Source of the DNA: Arthrobacter pullicola
GTDB lineage: Bacteria > Actinomycetota > Actinomycetes > Actinomycetales > Micrococcaceae
Direction: 5' to 3'
DNA length: 64,000 nt
NCBI RefSeq assembly: GCF_014836875.1
Contig: NZ_JACSQC010000002.1
Location: 326,834 to 390,833, forward strand
Part shown: positions 8,771 through 20,111 of the stretch, piece after piece
Layout: each line of letters begins with the position of its first letter
Position numbering within the stretch: position 1 is the stretch's first letter
Translations under genes and position numbers: made by a program
The notes under the pieces: generated by a model
Databases searched by the model: none
What the model was told of the DNA's origin: nothing
Seen by the model: the letters and a program-made list of their open reading frames with translations, nothing else

Positions 8771-10096
8771 ATGTATCTGCTCGCCGGAAATCTCCGCCCC
8801 TACGCGTGGGGATCGATGACCGCCATGGCCGAGCTTTTCGGCCGGGACCCCAGCGGGGAGCCCGAGGCCGAACTCTGGTTTGGCGCCCATCCCGGCGCCC
8901 CGTCGCGGATCGTTGATCCTCAGGGCTCCGCAGAGACCCTTGATGAGCTCATCGCCGCGGACCCGGAAGCCGCACTCGGCCGCAGAACCGTGGCTGAGCA
9001 CGGGCCGGCCCTTCCCTTCCTGGCCAAGCTGCTCGCGGCGGGCTCCCCCCTGTCCCTGCAGGTGCACCCCACCAGGGAACAGGCTAAAGCGGGCTTCGCC
9101 GCGGAGGATGCCGCCGGCGTCGACCGGTCCGCCTCCGACCGCAATTACAAGGATGCGAACCACAAGCCCGAGATGATTTTCGCGCTGACCCCGTTCGAGG
9201 CGCTGTGTGGTTTCCGCACGCCCGCCGAGGCCGCCGGGCTGTTCCGGGCCCTGGCCCGGCTGATCGAGGCATCCGGCCGCCCCTCCCCCACCCTGCTGGC
9301 CGAGACGGTGTCGGATCTGGACTCGGGACGGCCTGAGGCAGAAAAACTCGAGAAGGTCTTCCGGCGCCTGATCAGCGGCGGAGAGGAAGTCCGGGACGCC
9401 GTTACGGCCGCCGCGGAAACGGTCCGTGGCCTCGGCAGCGAACCGCCCGCCGATCTGGATCCGGCCCTCGCGGCCATTGGTGAGCTGGACGGTTATTACC
9501 CGGCTGATCCGGGGGTGCTGATCTCCCTGCTGCTCAACCGTGCCTCGCTGCGGCCAGGGGAAGCCATCTATCTGCCGGCCGGTAACATCCACGCCTACCT
9601 CAGCGGCCTGGGCGTCGAGGTCATGGCATCCTCGGACAACGTGCTCCGCGGCGGCCTGACACCCAAGCACGTGGACATTCCCGAGCTGCTGAAGACAGTT
9701 GATTTCCGGCCGCTGGGAATTCCGCGCCTGAAGGCCGGGTTCACCGGTTTGGGCCAGGAGATCTACCAGCCCCCATTCAGTGAGTTCTGCCTGCAGCGGC
9801 TGGAGCTGGACCAGGCCGAGGCCGCGCCCAGCATGTCTGCCGCCGACGTCCCGGTGCTGCAGAACGGCCCCACCCTGGTGATCGCCCTGCGCGGCTCACT
9901 GGTCCTGGATACGCCCAAGCAGGACCTGATCCTGAATCCCGGGGACTGCGCGTTCATTCCGGCGGATGAGGCCCCGGTGATCGCCAAGCTGGCGGCCCAC
10001 TCAGCGCAGCACGACGACGGCGCGCTGGCCTTCGCGGTGACCACCGGAGCGGCTCCGGCGGCCGAGGCTACGGACGAACCGCAGCTGGAGATTTAG
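8771..10096 (+). CDS. manA: Mannose-6-phosphate isomerase, class I
   Basis: 441 aa. Zinc enzyme interconverting fructose-6-phosphate and mannose-6-phosphate, entry to GDP-mannose for envelope glycans. Type I PMI features: AYPWGS-like RPYAWGSMT start, SLQVHPTREQA holding zinc-binding Gln/His, YKDANHKPEM with Glu/His ligands, and LPAGNIHAYLSG for the later histidine. A C-terminal cupin-like region closes the protein. Start at 8771 is preceded by AAAGAGG. Follows the LCP gene by 62 bases. The stop overlaps by four bases the convergent femAB-like gene. Confidence 0.96.
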   Translation: MYLLAGNLRPYAWGSMTAMAELFGRDPSGEPEAELWFGAHPGAPSRIVDPQGSAETLDELIAADPEAALGRRTVAEHGPALPFLAKLLAAGSPLSLQVHPTREQAKAGFAAEDAAGVDRSASDRNYKDANHKPEMIFALTPFEALCGFRTPAEAAGLFRALARLIEASGRPSPTLLAETVSDLDSGRPEAEKLEKVFRRLISGGEEVRDAVTAAAETVRGLGSEPPADLDPALAAIGELDGYYPADPGVLISLLLNRASLRPGEAIYLPAGNIHAYLSGLGVEVMASSDNVLRGGLTPKHVDIPELLKTVDFRPLGIPRLKAGFTGLGQEIYQPPFSEFCLQRLELDQAEAAPSMSAADVPVLQNGPTLVIALRGSLVLDTPKQDLILNPGDCAFIPADEAPVIAKLAAHSAQHDDGALAFAVTTGAAPAAEATDEPQLEI

Positions 10097-11124
10097 CGGC
10101 GGCCCCGGAGCCGGCCGCGGAGTCCGGCCAGGGCGCCGCGGGCCTTGCGGAGCGTGGTCTTGGCCAGGGGCAGCGCCGTCGTGAAAACGGGGTACAGCGG
10201 GGAGAGCGGTTTGTCCCATGTTCCGGCCAGCAGGTCCTCGTGCTGAGCCCAGCCCATCTTGAACCTGGACACGCCGTCGTTGAGCAGCCCGTTGAAGTCG
10301 TACCGGATAATGCCGCGTTCCTTCATTTCCCGGATGGCCAGCCATTTCAGCGCGTAGTTGGCCCGGAGGCGTTCACCTTCCTCCGTCATGCCGCCGTACA
10401 GCTCGAAGGCGGTGTGCCCGCTGGCGGAGAGCCAGAGGAAGGCCACCACGTCGCTGCCCTTGAAGGCTGCATAGACCGGGGAACCTGCTCCAAGGTTCTC
10501 GAAGATGTCCTGGTAATAGCGATCTTCGTGGATGCCGAACCCGGCCCGCTCCGCGGTCTGCTGGTACACGGCCAGGCACTGCGGAATCTCCTCGCGGGTC
10601 ACCGCACGGTATTCCAGGTCCTCGCGGCCGGACTTGCGGATGTACTGCCGGTGCTTCTTGCTCATCCCGGCCAGGAGGTCGTCTTCGCTGAGCGCGAGGT
10701 CCAGGATGAGGGTGCGCGGAATGAGGATGGTGTTGGTGCTGTGCCGGAACCCTGCACCGGGCAGCTGCACCGTGGTCCCGGCGGCAGTGCCCCAGTCCGG
10801 TTCGATCGTCAGGGCCACGGCGCGGTGGGCTTCTTTTGCGTAGGCGGCGACGGCGTCAAGCAGCTGGATTTCCCGGCCCGGCTCACCCTGCGGTCCACGG
10901 GGAATGTAGGCCAGCGCCCGGAAGGGGAACGGCAGCGGGCGGATGAGCAGCTGGGCGCTGCCCACCACCTCACCGCCGTCGGAAATCAGCAGGCGGTCAG
11001 CGCGCCAGCCGTGGTCAGCCTTCGTTTTCCCCCAGCCCCACAGCTGCTGCGGGTGTCCGTTGAACCGGTTGACATACTCGTCCCAGGCGGACGGATCAGT
11101 GCAGGGAGTAACGCTCAGTGTCAT
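10093..11124 (-). CDS. FemAB/FemX-like peptidoglycan bridge aminoacyltransferase
   Basis: 343 aa, two GNAT-like folds as in FemX/MurM proteins. Visible family features include WGWGKTKADHGW near the N-terminus, YIPRGPQGEP, and in the second half FLWLSASGHTAFELYGG and NYALKWLAIREMKERG. These enzymes add amino acids from aminoacyl-tRNA to the lipid II stem peptide on the inner face of the membrane, making the interpeptide bridge; Micrococcaceae have varied bridges, so the residue added cannot be told from sequence. The start at 11124 (MTLSVTP) is preferred over the longer ORF, although its ribosome site is weak. Convergent and four-base overlapping with manA. Confidence 0.85.
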   Translation of the reverse strand: MTLSVTPCTDPSAWDEYVNRFNGHPQQLWGWGKTKADHGWRADRLLISDGGEVVGSAQLLIRPLPFPFRALAYIPRGPQGEPGREIQLLDAVAAYAKEAHRAVALTIEPDWGTAAGTTVQLPGAGFRHSTNTILIPRTLILDLALSEDDLLAGMSKKHRQYIRKSGREDLEYRAVTREEIPQCLAVYQQTAERAGFGIHEDRYYQDIFENLGAGSPVYAAFKGSDVVAFLWLSASGHTAFELYGGMTEEGERLRANYALKWLAIREMKERGIIRYDFNGLLNDGVSRFKMGWAQHEDLLAGTWDKPLSPLYPVFTTALPLAKTTLRKARGALAGLRGRLRGRR

Positions 11125-11233
11125 GCCAACAAGCCTACGTGCAAGCCCGGGTGCGCTCGAATCCGCGGGTGCCGGCAGCAGAACGGCCGGCCGGCACCGG
11201 AGTACTGTCAAGCAGCCTTTGTTACGCTCGAAC

Positions 11234-12079
11234 ATGGCCACTTCAACCCGCAGCACCGACAATCCATCCGACCCGGGGAATCGCGCCGGCACTGGCCCTC
11301 AGCGCAGTGACCTGATCCGCCAGCTGACCGTCACCGTCTCCTTTGTCCTGTGCATCGCCGGTTCCGTGATCGGCGTCGGCGTCTTTGGCGGAACTCCGAT
11401 TGCGGAGGCCGCCGGCGGGGCGCTCAGCGCCGATGCCACGTATCTGGCCCCGGCCAGCCCGGCTTTCTCCATCTGGTCCGTGATCTACGCCGGACTCGGC
11501 GCGTACACCATCTACCAGTGGCTGCCCGCGCAGCGCAGTTCAGTCCGCCAGCGCCGTCTCGGCTGGCTCGTGGCCGCTTCACTGCTCCTCAACGCCGCGT
11601 GGATCCTGAGTGTGCAGGCCGGCTCCATTCCACTCTCCGTGGTGGTGATTGCGGCTCTGCTGGTGGTCCTGGCCCTGATTTTCAAGCGCTGCGCACGCAC
11701 CCGGCCGGACAACTGGCTGGGCGCTGTGGTGGTGGACGGCACACTGGGTCTGTATCTGGGCTGGGTCTGCGTGGCCATCTGCGCCAACATCGCATCAGCC
11801 CTGACCTCCGGCGGGTTCGACGGTTTTGGTCTGGACCCGGTGGTGTGGGCGGGTGCTGTGCTCGCGGCAGCTGCCGCCGTCGGCGTCGGCCTGGCCCTTT
11901 ACGGCCGTGGCCGGCTGGCTCCGGCTGCCTCCCTGGCCTGGGGCCTGTCCTGGATCGCGGTGTCCCGTGTCAACGGCGAACTGCTCTCCACTGAAACGGC
12001 GGTTATGGCCGCTGTGGCCGCCGCGGTGGTTGTTATCGCAACAGTTGGTGCCCGGGTGGCGGAGGTCCGCCGGAGCTAG
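11234..12079 (+). CDS. TspO/MBR-like (tryptophan-rich sensory protein) membrane protein
   Basis: 281 aa with about seven hydrophobic segments between residues 30 and 275 and a polar N-terminus. The segment YLAPASPAFSIWSVIYAG (about 76-93) is typical of the enlarged actinobacterial TspO-like proteins; classical TspO has five helices and about 160 aa, so the match covers only part. TspO proteins bind porphyrins and other hydrophobic ligands; function here is unproven. ATG at 11234. Divergent from the FemAB gene (about 110 bases) and followed by a strong terminator at 12116-12152. Confidence 0.6.
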   Translation: MATSTRSTDNPSDPGNRAGTGPQRSDLIRQLTVTVSFVLCIAGSVIGVGVFGGTPIAEAAGGALSADATYLAPASPAFSIWSVIYAGLGAYTIYQWLPAQRSSVRQRRLGWLVAASLLLNAAWILSVQAGSIPLSVVVIAALLVVLALIFKRCARTRPDNWLGAVVVDGTLGLYLGWVCVAICANIASALTSGGFDGFGLDPVVWAGAVLAAAAAVGVGLALYGRGRLAPAASLAWGLSWIAVSRVNGELLSTETAVMAAVAAAVVVIATVGARVAEVRRS

Positions 12080-12115
12080 CCCGGACACTGACCACCCAAA
12101 AGACACTGACCACCA

Positions 12116-12152
12116 AAAAGGGGAGCAGTTCCTTGTGAACTGCTCCCCTTTT
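12116..12152. terminator. Bidirectional intrinsic terminator between tspO-like gene and glpX
   Basis: Perfect 15-bp inverted repeat (AAAAGGGGAGCAGTT / its complement) with loop CCTTGTG. On + it is followed by GCGTTTTT; on - it ends in CTTTTTGG, so it can stop both convergent transcripts. A short imperfect direct repeat (ACACTGACCACC) sits just before it. Confidence 0.92.
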
Positions 12153-12178
12153 GCGTTTTTGGCGTTGCCGCCAGGCTC

Positions 12179-13219
12179 CTAGCGCAGGCGGGCGTAGGAC
12201 TCCCACTTGTGTGACTGGTGCTCGCCCTCAACCACGCGGATGGTCCCGGACTTGGAACGCATCACGATCGACTGGGTCAGGACCCGGTCCTTCTTGTAGC
12301 GCACGCCGCGCAGCAGGTCGCCGTCGGTGATGCCGGTGGCGGCGAAGTAGCAGTTGTCGCTGGTAACCAGGTCGTTGGTGGACATCACGCGGTCCAGGTC
12401 ATGGCCGGCGTCGATCGCCTTCTGCTTTTCTTCATCCGAGGTCGGCCACAGGCGGCCCTGGATGACGCCGCCCAGGGTCTTGATGGCGCACGCGGTAATG
12501 ATGCCTTCGGGGGTTCCGCCGATTCCCATCAAGGCGTCGACGTCGGTGCCTTCGCGTGCTGCGGCGATTCCGCCGGCAACGTCGCCGTCCATCAGCATCC
12601 GGGTGCGGGCGCCGGCGTCACGGATCTCCTGCACCAGCGGCTTGTGCCGGTCCCGGTCCAGGATCATCACGTTGAGCTGATTGATCTTCTTACCCTTGGC
12701 CTTGGCGATCAGGTGCAGGTTCTGCTTGACCGGAAGGCGAAGGTCGACCATGTCAGCGGCTTCAGGCCCGGTGACCAGCTTCTCCATGTAGAACACGGCC
12801 GAAGGGTCGAACATCGTTCCCCGTTCGGCCACGGCGAGTACCGCCAGCGCGTTGTTGATGCCCATGGCCGTCAGGCGTGTGCCGTCGATCGGATCCACCG
12901 CGACGTCGCACAGGGCCCCGGTGCCGTCACCGACGTGCTCACCGTTGTAAAGCATGGGGGCTTCGTCCTTCTCCCCCTCACCGATGACTACGACGCCGTT
13001 GAAGTGCACAGAGGAAATCAGCGAACGCATTGCGTCAACGGCAGCGCCGTCTGCGGCGTTCTTGTCACCGAAACCGACCCAGTGGCCTCCGGCGATCGCC
13101 GCGGCCTCAGTGACCCGCACCAGTTCGAGCGCGAGGTTCCGGTCCGGCTCGTCGTCTCCGACTGCCAGGGCGGGTGAGAGCGTTGAGTACTGGGCACCTT
13201 GGGACACGTTTAACCTCAT
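12179..13219 (-). CDS. glpX: Fructose-1,6-bisphosphatase class II
   Basis: 346 aa. Li+-sensitive class II enzyme that removes the 1-phosphate of fructose-1,6-bisphosphate in gluconeogenesis. Motifs: GDKNAADGAAVDAMR, IGEGEKDEAPML with metal ligands, DPIDGTRLTAMG (the phosphatase metal loop), and GIGGTPEGIITACA. In actinobacteria GlpX is usually the only FBPase. Start ATG 13219 (MRLNVSQ) has no strong ribosome site; GTG codons shortly downstream are alternatives. It sits near fumC as in mycobacteria (glpX-fum), though here transcribed away from it. Confidence 0.96.
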   Translation of the reverse strand: MRLNVSQGAQYSTLSPALAVGDDEPDRNLALELVRVTEAAAIAGGHWVGFGDKNAADGAAVDAMRSLISSVHFNGVVVIGEGEKDEAPMLYNGEHVGDGTGALCDVAVDPIDGTRLTAMGINNALAVLAVAERGTMFDPSAVFYMEKLVTGPEAADMVDLRLPVKQNLHLIAKAKGKKINQLNVMILDRDRHKPLVQEIRDAGARTRMLMDGDVAGGIAAAREGTDVDALMGIGGTPEGIITACAIKTLGGVIQGRLWPTSDEEKQKAIDAGHDLDRVMSTNDLVTSDNCYFAATGITDGDLLRGVRYKKDRVLTQSIVMRSKSGTIRVVEGEHQSHKWESYARLR

Positions 13220-13418
13220 CTTTGAAATTCGGGTTGGGGCCGTTCGGTGAGTGACACCTTGCAGCCACCCGCTGGCTGATCCTTGGTTTGATCATAGTCG
13301 CCAACCGGTTCAGCGCGCCGCAGCCGCCACCTTTTTACGCCCTCAGGCCATGGCAGCGGGCGTCAGCGGAACCCGTCCGGAATAGGACTTGCCGTGCCAT
13401 ATAGGCGATTATGGAAGG

Positions 13419-14015
13419 GTGAGTGATCAGCAGCAGCAGCCCGATGAGCCCGTAGTTACCCCCACCCTGACCGCCAAGCAGGCCAAACGCGCCAACGCGA
13501 CGGTGATTGGCATGCTCATTGCCACAGGAATCACCCTGGCGATCGTGCTGCTTCCGGTACTGCTGAACCCGTACCAGAAGCCCCAGGTGCGCGACGTCGA
13601 TGTCCAGGCCATCGCCTCCGAGGCGGCGGCGGATGCCGGCTACGATCCGCTTGCTCCCGAACTGCCGGACGGCTGGACCTCCAATTACGCCCGTTGGGAT
13701 TCCGGAGTCAATTCCGGCGTCCCGGTCTGGGAAGTGGGATATCTCACTCCGGACTGGGACTTCATCCGGCTCACGCAGACGGCCTCGGCGAACCCGACCT
13801 GGATTTCCCAGACCACCGGAGATTCCGTGGTTTCCGGAGAACGGGTGACGGGTGGAACCACCTGGCAGCTGCGGGACGGTGCCGACGGCGAGGCCCATTT
13901 TGTGGCAGAGGTCGAAGGAATGACCGTGGTCCTGAGCTCTGACGCTGACCTGGCCACGGTGGACGTGCTCGCAGAGGCAGTCCTGCGGGACCTCGGGGAA
14001 ACCTCCCAGAGGTAG
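13419..14015 (+). CDS. DUF4245 domain-containing membrane-anchored protein
   Basis: About 198 aa. A polar N-terminus ends in KQAKRANATVIGM, followed by one membrane helix (about 28-50), then an extracellular domain with conserved-looking WTSNYARWDSGVNSGVPVWEVGYLTP and late TTWQLRDG. This matches actinobacterial DUF4245, of unknown function, located next to glpX and fum in many genomes. The start is uncertain: GTG 13419 gives the usual family start but GGAAGG abuts it; TTG 13389 adds 10 residues. Divergent from glpX. Confidence 0.78.
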   Translation: MSDQQQQPDEPVVTPTLTAKQAKRANATVIGMLIATGITLAIVLLPVLLNPYQKPQVRDVDVQAIASEAAADAGYDPLAPELPDGWTSNYARWDSGVNSGVPVWEVGYLTPDWDFIRLTQTASANPTWISQTTGDSVVSGERVTGGTTWQLRDGADGEAHFVAEVEGMTVVLSSDADLATVDVLAEAVLRDLGETSQR

Positions 14016-14117
14016 CCGCAGCAACCCCAGCCCCCGGCATTCGGCTCATTCGGCCCGGAACCGGTGCCACATGGCAGTAACAGAACATCCGCTGCGGCTG
14101 CGGGGCATTATTGTGGA

Positions 14118-14795
14118 ATGGTGACTGAAATCAACAGCCCCCTTAGTAGTCCCGTCACTCCGGCAGAGGCCTGGCAACGCCTCCGCGACGGAAATGAACG
14201 TTTTGTCTCCGGCCACTCCCGGCACCCCAACCAGGACGCCCCGCGGCGCAGCTCCCTGGTCAACCATCAGGATCCCTTCGCTGTGATCTTTGGCTGCTCC
14301 GACTCCCGGCTCGCCGCAGAAATTATCTTTGACCTCGGTCTCGGGGATGTTTTCGTGGTCCGTACCGCCGGCCAGGTGACAGACGACGCCGTCCTCGGCT
14401 CCCTGGAATACAGTGTCGGCGTGTTGGGTGTTCCGCTGATCGTTGTCCTGGGCCATGACAGCTGCGGCGCCGTGACGGCGGCCAAGCACACCGTCGACAC
14501 CGGATCCATGCCCGCCGGGCATGTGCGCACCCTGGTTGAGCGCATCACGCCGTCCGTCCTCGCCGCCCAGCGGAACGGACTCACGGAAGTCAACGACATG
14601 GTGGTGGAACACACCCGGCAGACCGCCGAACGGCTGGTGGAGAGCTCCCGCATGATTTCCGATGCCGTGGCCTCCGGAAGCACGGCCGTCATCGGCCTCT
14701 CCTACCGCCTTGCCGAGGGCCGGGCGGACCTGGTCTCCAGCATCGGCGATCTGGGTGGCGGAAACCCAGGGGCTCCTGGCCTGGCGGCCGGCTAG
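14118..14795 (+). CDS. Beta-class carbonic anhydrase
   Basis: 225 aa. Zinc enzyme for CO2/bicarbonate interconversion. Contains the beta-class ligand set: FGCSDSRL (Cys, Asp-Arg pair) near residue 57 and LGHDSCGAV (His, Cys) near residue 112. GERFVSGH-like [12 protein letters not shown] at the N-terminus is typical of actinobacterial members. Bicarbonate made here may feed PurK, PEP or acyl-CoA carboxylases; that link is inference. ATG 14118 or adjacent GTG 14121 may start translation. Stands about 100 bases after DUF4245 and 70 before fumC. Confidence 0.95.
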   Translation: MVTEINSPLSSPVTPAEAWQRLRDGNERFVSGHSRHPNQDAPRRSSLVNHQDPFAVIFGCSDSRLAAEIIFDLGLGDVFVVRTAGQVTDDAVLGSLEYSVGVLGVPLIVVLGHDSCGAVTAAKHTVDTGSMPAGHVRTLVERITPSVLAAQRNGLTEVNDMVVEHTRQTAERLVESSRMISDAVASGSTAVIGLSYRLAEGRADLVSSIGDLGGGNPGAPGLAAG

Positions 14796-14818
14796 GGTTC
14801 CGCAGCCGCCCCTTTTTT
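14783..14818 (+). terminator. Probable intrinsic terminator after carbonic anhydrase
   Basis: GGCGGC (14783-14788) pairs with GCCGCC (14805-14810), followed by a six-T run at 14813-14818. The stem begins inside the last codons of the carbonic anhydrase gene. Confidence 0.6.
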
Positions 14819-14865
14819 CGACACGCGTTTCAGCCCCGGCACCCCGGCCCACTAGGCTGGGAGCC

Positions 14866-16287
14866 ATGACTTCGAACACCGCTGAATACCGCATTGAACA
14901 TGACACGATGGGTGAGGTCCGGGTCCCGGTAAACGCCCTTTACCGGGCCCAGACCCAGCGCGCCGTCGAGAACTTCCCGATTTCCGGCAAAACCCTCGAT
15001 GACGCGCATGTGCAGGCGCTGGCAAGCATCAAGAAGGCTGCAGCCCTCGCGAACGCCGAACTGGGAGTGCTCGACGACGAGCGCGCCAAGGCGATCGCCT
15101 CCGCCGCAGAGGAAGTTGCGGCGGGCAAGCACAACGATCAGTTCCCGATCGATGTGTTCCAGACCGGTTCCGGCACGTCCTCGAACATGAACACCAACGA
15201 GGTCCTGGCCGAACTCGCCTCCCGCGCCCTGAAGGCTGCCGGCAGCGAGACCACGGTCCACCCCAACGATCACGTCAACGCGTCGCAGTCCTCCAATGAC
15301 GTCTTCCCCACCTCGGTCCACGTCGCCGCCACGTCCGCCCTGATCAACAACCTGATCCCGGCCCTGGAGCATCTGGCTGCCTCACTGGAGCGCAAGTCCG
15401 AAGAGTTCAAGGACGTCGTCAAGTCCGGCCGCACCCACCTCATGGACGCCACCCCGGTAACGCTGGGCCAGGAGTTCGGCGGCTACGCAGCACAGGTCCG
15501 CTACGGCATCGAACGCATCCAGGCGTCCCTCCCCCGCGTAGCCGAGGTCCCGCTGGGCGGCACCGCCGTCGGCACCGGCATCAACACTCCGGCAGGCTTC
15601 CCGCAGCGCGTGATTGAACTGCTCGCTGCAGACACCGGCCTGCCGCTGACCGAAGCCCGCGATCACTTTGAATCCCAGGCCAACCGCGACGCCCTCGTTG
15701 AGGTCTCCGGCATGCTGCGCACCATCGCAGTGTCCTTCTCCAAGATCGCCAATGACCTGCGCTGGATGGGCTCCGGCCCCAACACGGGACTCGGCGAAAT
15801 CGCCATCCCCGACCTGCAGCCGGGCTCCTCGATCATGCCGGGCAAGGTCAACCCGGTCATCTCCGAGGCCGTGATGCAGGTTGCCGCGCAGGTTGTGGGC
15901 AACGACGCCGCCATCGCCTGGGCCGGCACCTTCGGCTACTTCGAGCTGAACGTCGGCATCCCCGTCATCGCCTCGAACCTGCTGGAGTCCATCCGCCTGC
16001 TCGCCAACTCCTCGGTGATCATGGCGGACAAGATGATCGACGGCATCGAAGCCAACGTGGAGCGCGCCCGCTACCTAGCCGAGGCCTCTCCCTCGATCGT
16101 GACCCCGCTGAACAAGTACATCGGCTACGAGAACGCCGCCAAGATCGCCAAGTTCGCGGTCAAGGAGGGCAAGACCATCCGCCAAGCCGTCATTGAACTC
16201 GGCTTCCTGGAGCGCGGCGAGGTCACCGAGGAGCAGCTGGATTCCGCCCTGGACGTGCTGTCCATGACGAAGCCGCCGCAGGCCTAG
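14866..16287 (+). CDS. fumC: Fumarate hydratase class II
   Basis: 473 aa. TCA-cycle enzyme hydrating fumarate to L-malate; homotetramer of the fumarase/aspartase superfamily. Clear motifs: [29 protein letters not shown] with the catalytic histidine region, [11 protein letters not shown], and the superfamily signature [11 protein letters not shown] with the catalytic serine loop. Start ATG 14866 (MTSNTAEY); the longer frame upstream is not coding-like. Followed by a strong terminator at 16304. Class II is the iron-free, oxygen-stable form. Confidence 0.98.
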   Translation: MTSNTAEYRIEHDTMGEVRVPVNALYRAQTQRAVENFPISGKTLDDAHVQALASIKKAAALANAELGVLDDERAKAIASAAEEVAAGKHNDQFPIDVFQTGSGTSSNMNTNEVLAELASRALKAAGSETTVHPNDHVNASQSSNDVFPTSVHVAATSALINNLIPALEHLAASLERKSEEFKDVVKSGRTHLMDATPVTLGQEFGGYAAQVRYGIERIQASLPRVAEVPLGGTAVGTGINTPAGFPQRVIELLAADTGLPLTEARDHFESQANRDALVEVSGMLRTIAVSFSKIANDLRWMGSGPNTGLGEIAIPDLQPGSSIMPGKVNPVISEAVMQVAAQVVGNDAAIAWAGTFGYFELNVGIPVIASNLLESIRLLANSSVIMADKMIDGIEANVERARYLAEASPSIVTPLNKYIGYENAAKIAKFAVKEGKTIRQAVIELGFLERGEVTEEQLDSALDVLSMTKPPQA

Positions 16288-16303
16288 CCAGCAGGTACAC
16301 CGA

Positions 16304-16340
16304 GGAAAGGGCGCCCGGGCCGCGGCCGGGCGCCCTTTCC
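16304..16340 (+). terminator. Strong terminator after fumC
   Basis: Perfect 15-bp inverted repeat (GGAAAGGGCGCCCGG and complement) around a GCCGCGG loop, 16 bases after the fumC stop. Only TTTCC follows, so it is GC-rich with a weak U-tract. Confidence 0.85.
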
Positions 16341-16351
16341 TGTGCCCACGG

Positions 16352-16378
16352 TTTGCACTTACCAGCCCAGAGTGCAAA
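16352..16378. promoter_or_regulatory. Probable TetR operator
   Basis: TTTGCACT and AGTGCAAA form a perfect 8-bp inverted repeat with an 11-base spacer, ending 10 bases before the tetR start codon. A third half-site-like AGTGCAAC lies at about 16399 inside the gene start. Position and symmetry fit autoregulation of the tetR-MFS pair. Confidence 0.65.
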
Positions 16379-16388
16379 ACTTCACTCT

Positions 16389-18793
<2,405 letters not shown>

Positions 18794-18825
18794 GGAATCA
18801 ATGCCACAGTGCATCCCAGGGCGGC

Positions 18826-18859
18826 GGAGGGCCGGCACCACCATCGGTGCCGGCCCTCC
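18826..18859 (+). terminator. Hairpin after MFS exporter
   Basis: Perfect 14-bp inverted repeat GGAGGGCCGGCACC with six-base loop, 32 bases after the stop. No T-run follows, so it may stabilise the mRNA end or need Rho. Confidence 0.7.
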
Positions 18860-18940
18860 GGCCGTTAAGGCCGTGAACCCGACTGAGCCTTGAACAACGC
18901 GTTTCCAAGACGTATGGGTTTCGAAGCCCTTTTCAAAACC

Positions 18941-19411
18941 CTAGGTTTCAAAGACCGGAACACCCGTGGAGGTGCGGGCAAGCTCTATCAGCATCCGGTG
19001 CCGGGCATTCAGTTCCGGCAGCGCGTCAAGGGCGAACCAGCGCACCTCGGTGGACTCGTCGTCGTTCACCCGGGCGGTCCCGGCGACATAGGCACACCGG
19101 AATACGAGGTTCAGGAACTGGCAGCGGTCCTGATTGGGGAACGTCACCGGGTCGGTGGCGCCAACATGGATAAGATGCTCCAGCCTGGCCTGCACTCCGG
19201 TCTCTTCCTCTACTTCCCGGAGCAGTCCGGGACCGGGCTCCTCCCCCGGATCCAGCATGCCGGTGATGATGGTCCACCGGCCGTTGTCCGCCCGGCGGCA
19301 AAGAAGAACCTCAGAGGCATCGTTGAAGACGACGGCCGCGACACCGGGCAGCCAGAGCAGCTCATGGCCTACCTTTTCGCGCAGGGACAGGACGAAGTCG
19401 GGCGTGGGCAT
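18941..19411 (-). CDS. Nudix hydrolase
   Basis: 156 aa. A full Nudix box is visible at about residues 62-84: GMLDPGEEPGPG then LLREVEEETGV, matching Gx5Ex7REUxEExGU, which binds Mg and cleaves nucleoside-diphosphate-X substrates. Upstream WLPGVAAVVFNDASEVLLCRR is the usual leading strands. The substrate (mutT-like 8-oxo-dGTP, NADH or others) cannot be told. Start ATG 19411 has AGTAGGAGG directly before it; the longer frame is unsupported. It begins 4 bases after the prepilin-peptidase stop, so the two are one operon. Convergent with the MFS gene. Confidence 0.92.
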   Translation of the reverse strand: MPTPDFVLSLREKVGHELLWLPGVAAVVFNDASEVLLCRRADNGRWTIITGMLDPGEEPGPGLLREVEEETGVQARLEHLIHVGATDPVTFPNQDRCQFLNLVFRCAYVAGTARVNDDESTEVRWFALDALPELNARHRMLIELARTSTGVPVFET

Positions 19412-19415
19412 CCTC

Positions 19416-19928
19416 CTACTGTAGGCCAGGGGCGAGCAGTACCACGGCGGCACCAGCGAGCATAAAGGGCCCGAAGGCGATCCTGGTTTTCCCCGTTCCA
19501 CGCCCCGTCAGGATCAGGCCCAGCCCCCAGAGCCCGCCCAGTACGAACCCCGCCGCCGTGCCGGCAACCACGTGCGTCCAGCCTGCGTACCCCAGGAAGA
19601 TCCCGAGAACTCCGGCCAGCTTCACATCCCCCAGGCCCAGCCCGGCCGGACTGATCAGCCGCAGCAGGAAATACCCGGCCAGCATTGCCAGCCCGCCTCC
19701 GGCCATTCCCGCCAGGCGGCCAGGATCTCCGGCCGCCAGCGCAGCTGAGGAAAGCAGCAGGACCGCTGCCGGGTAGGCCGGGAGCACCAGGCGGTCGGGC
19801 AGCCTGCGGCTGCGGATGTCTTCCACCGCGAGCAGGACCGACAGCCCGGACAGATACCCCAGAGCGGCCAGGAGCAGCCAGGCCGCTGCCCGCTCCTGGA
19901 GCCAGTAGTCCCCCACGATCCCCCACAT
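19416..19928 (-). CDS. A24-family prepilin peptidase (short form)
   Basis: 170 aa, mostly hydrophobic with about six helices. The two catalytic aspartates of type IV prepilin peptidases are visible: AVEDIRSRRLPDRLV (about 34-48) and GLGLGDVKLAG (about 97-107, GxGD). There is no N-terminal methylase domain, so this is the short TadV/CpaA-like form that removes class III leader peptides of Flp/Tad pilins. No pilus gene is nearby in this window, so the substrate is elsewhere. Start ATG 19928 is preferred over the 20066 extension, which is low-complexity. First gene of a pair with the Nudix hydrolase. Confidence 0.88.
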   Translation of the reverse strand: MWGIVGDYWLQERAAAWLLLAALGYLSGLSVLLAVEDIRSRRLPDRLVLPAYPAAVLLLSSAALAAGDPGRLAGMAGGGLAMLAGYFLLRLISPAGLGLGDVKLAGVLGIFLGYAGWTHVVAGTAAGFVLGGLWGLGLILTGRGTGKTRIAFGPFMLAGAAVVLLAPGLQ

Positions 19929-20077
19929 GGGCAACACCGTACGGCATCGGGCCGGAGCGGGGCACGGGCCGGGCAGCCCTGTGGACAATACCGATGGGCT
20001 CCGCCCGCGGGCAGCAGCAGCAAGCCCATCCCCCGAGGAAGATACCGCCGGCGCCGCAGGAGACACACGACATAATT

Positions 20078-20096
20078 GATAATGAGAACCATTTGC
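20078..20096 (+). promoter_or_regulatory. Fur-family (Zur-like) operator candidate
   Basis: GATAATGAGAACCATTTGC matches the classical Fur-type 19-mer at about 15 of 19 positions, with AATG/CATT dyad. It lies 16 bases before the start of a zinc-chaperone-like gene, which favours Zur over Fur. Specificity is inferred from the gene, not the sequence. Confidence 0.65.
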
Positions 20097-20111
20097 ATTT
20101 AGTCTGTGGGC

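Noticed and set aside
18916-18929. GGGTTTCGAAGCCC palindrome after the MFS gene
   Set aside because: Imperfect, between convergent gene ends and with no promoter nearby; no regulatory role can be supported.
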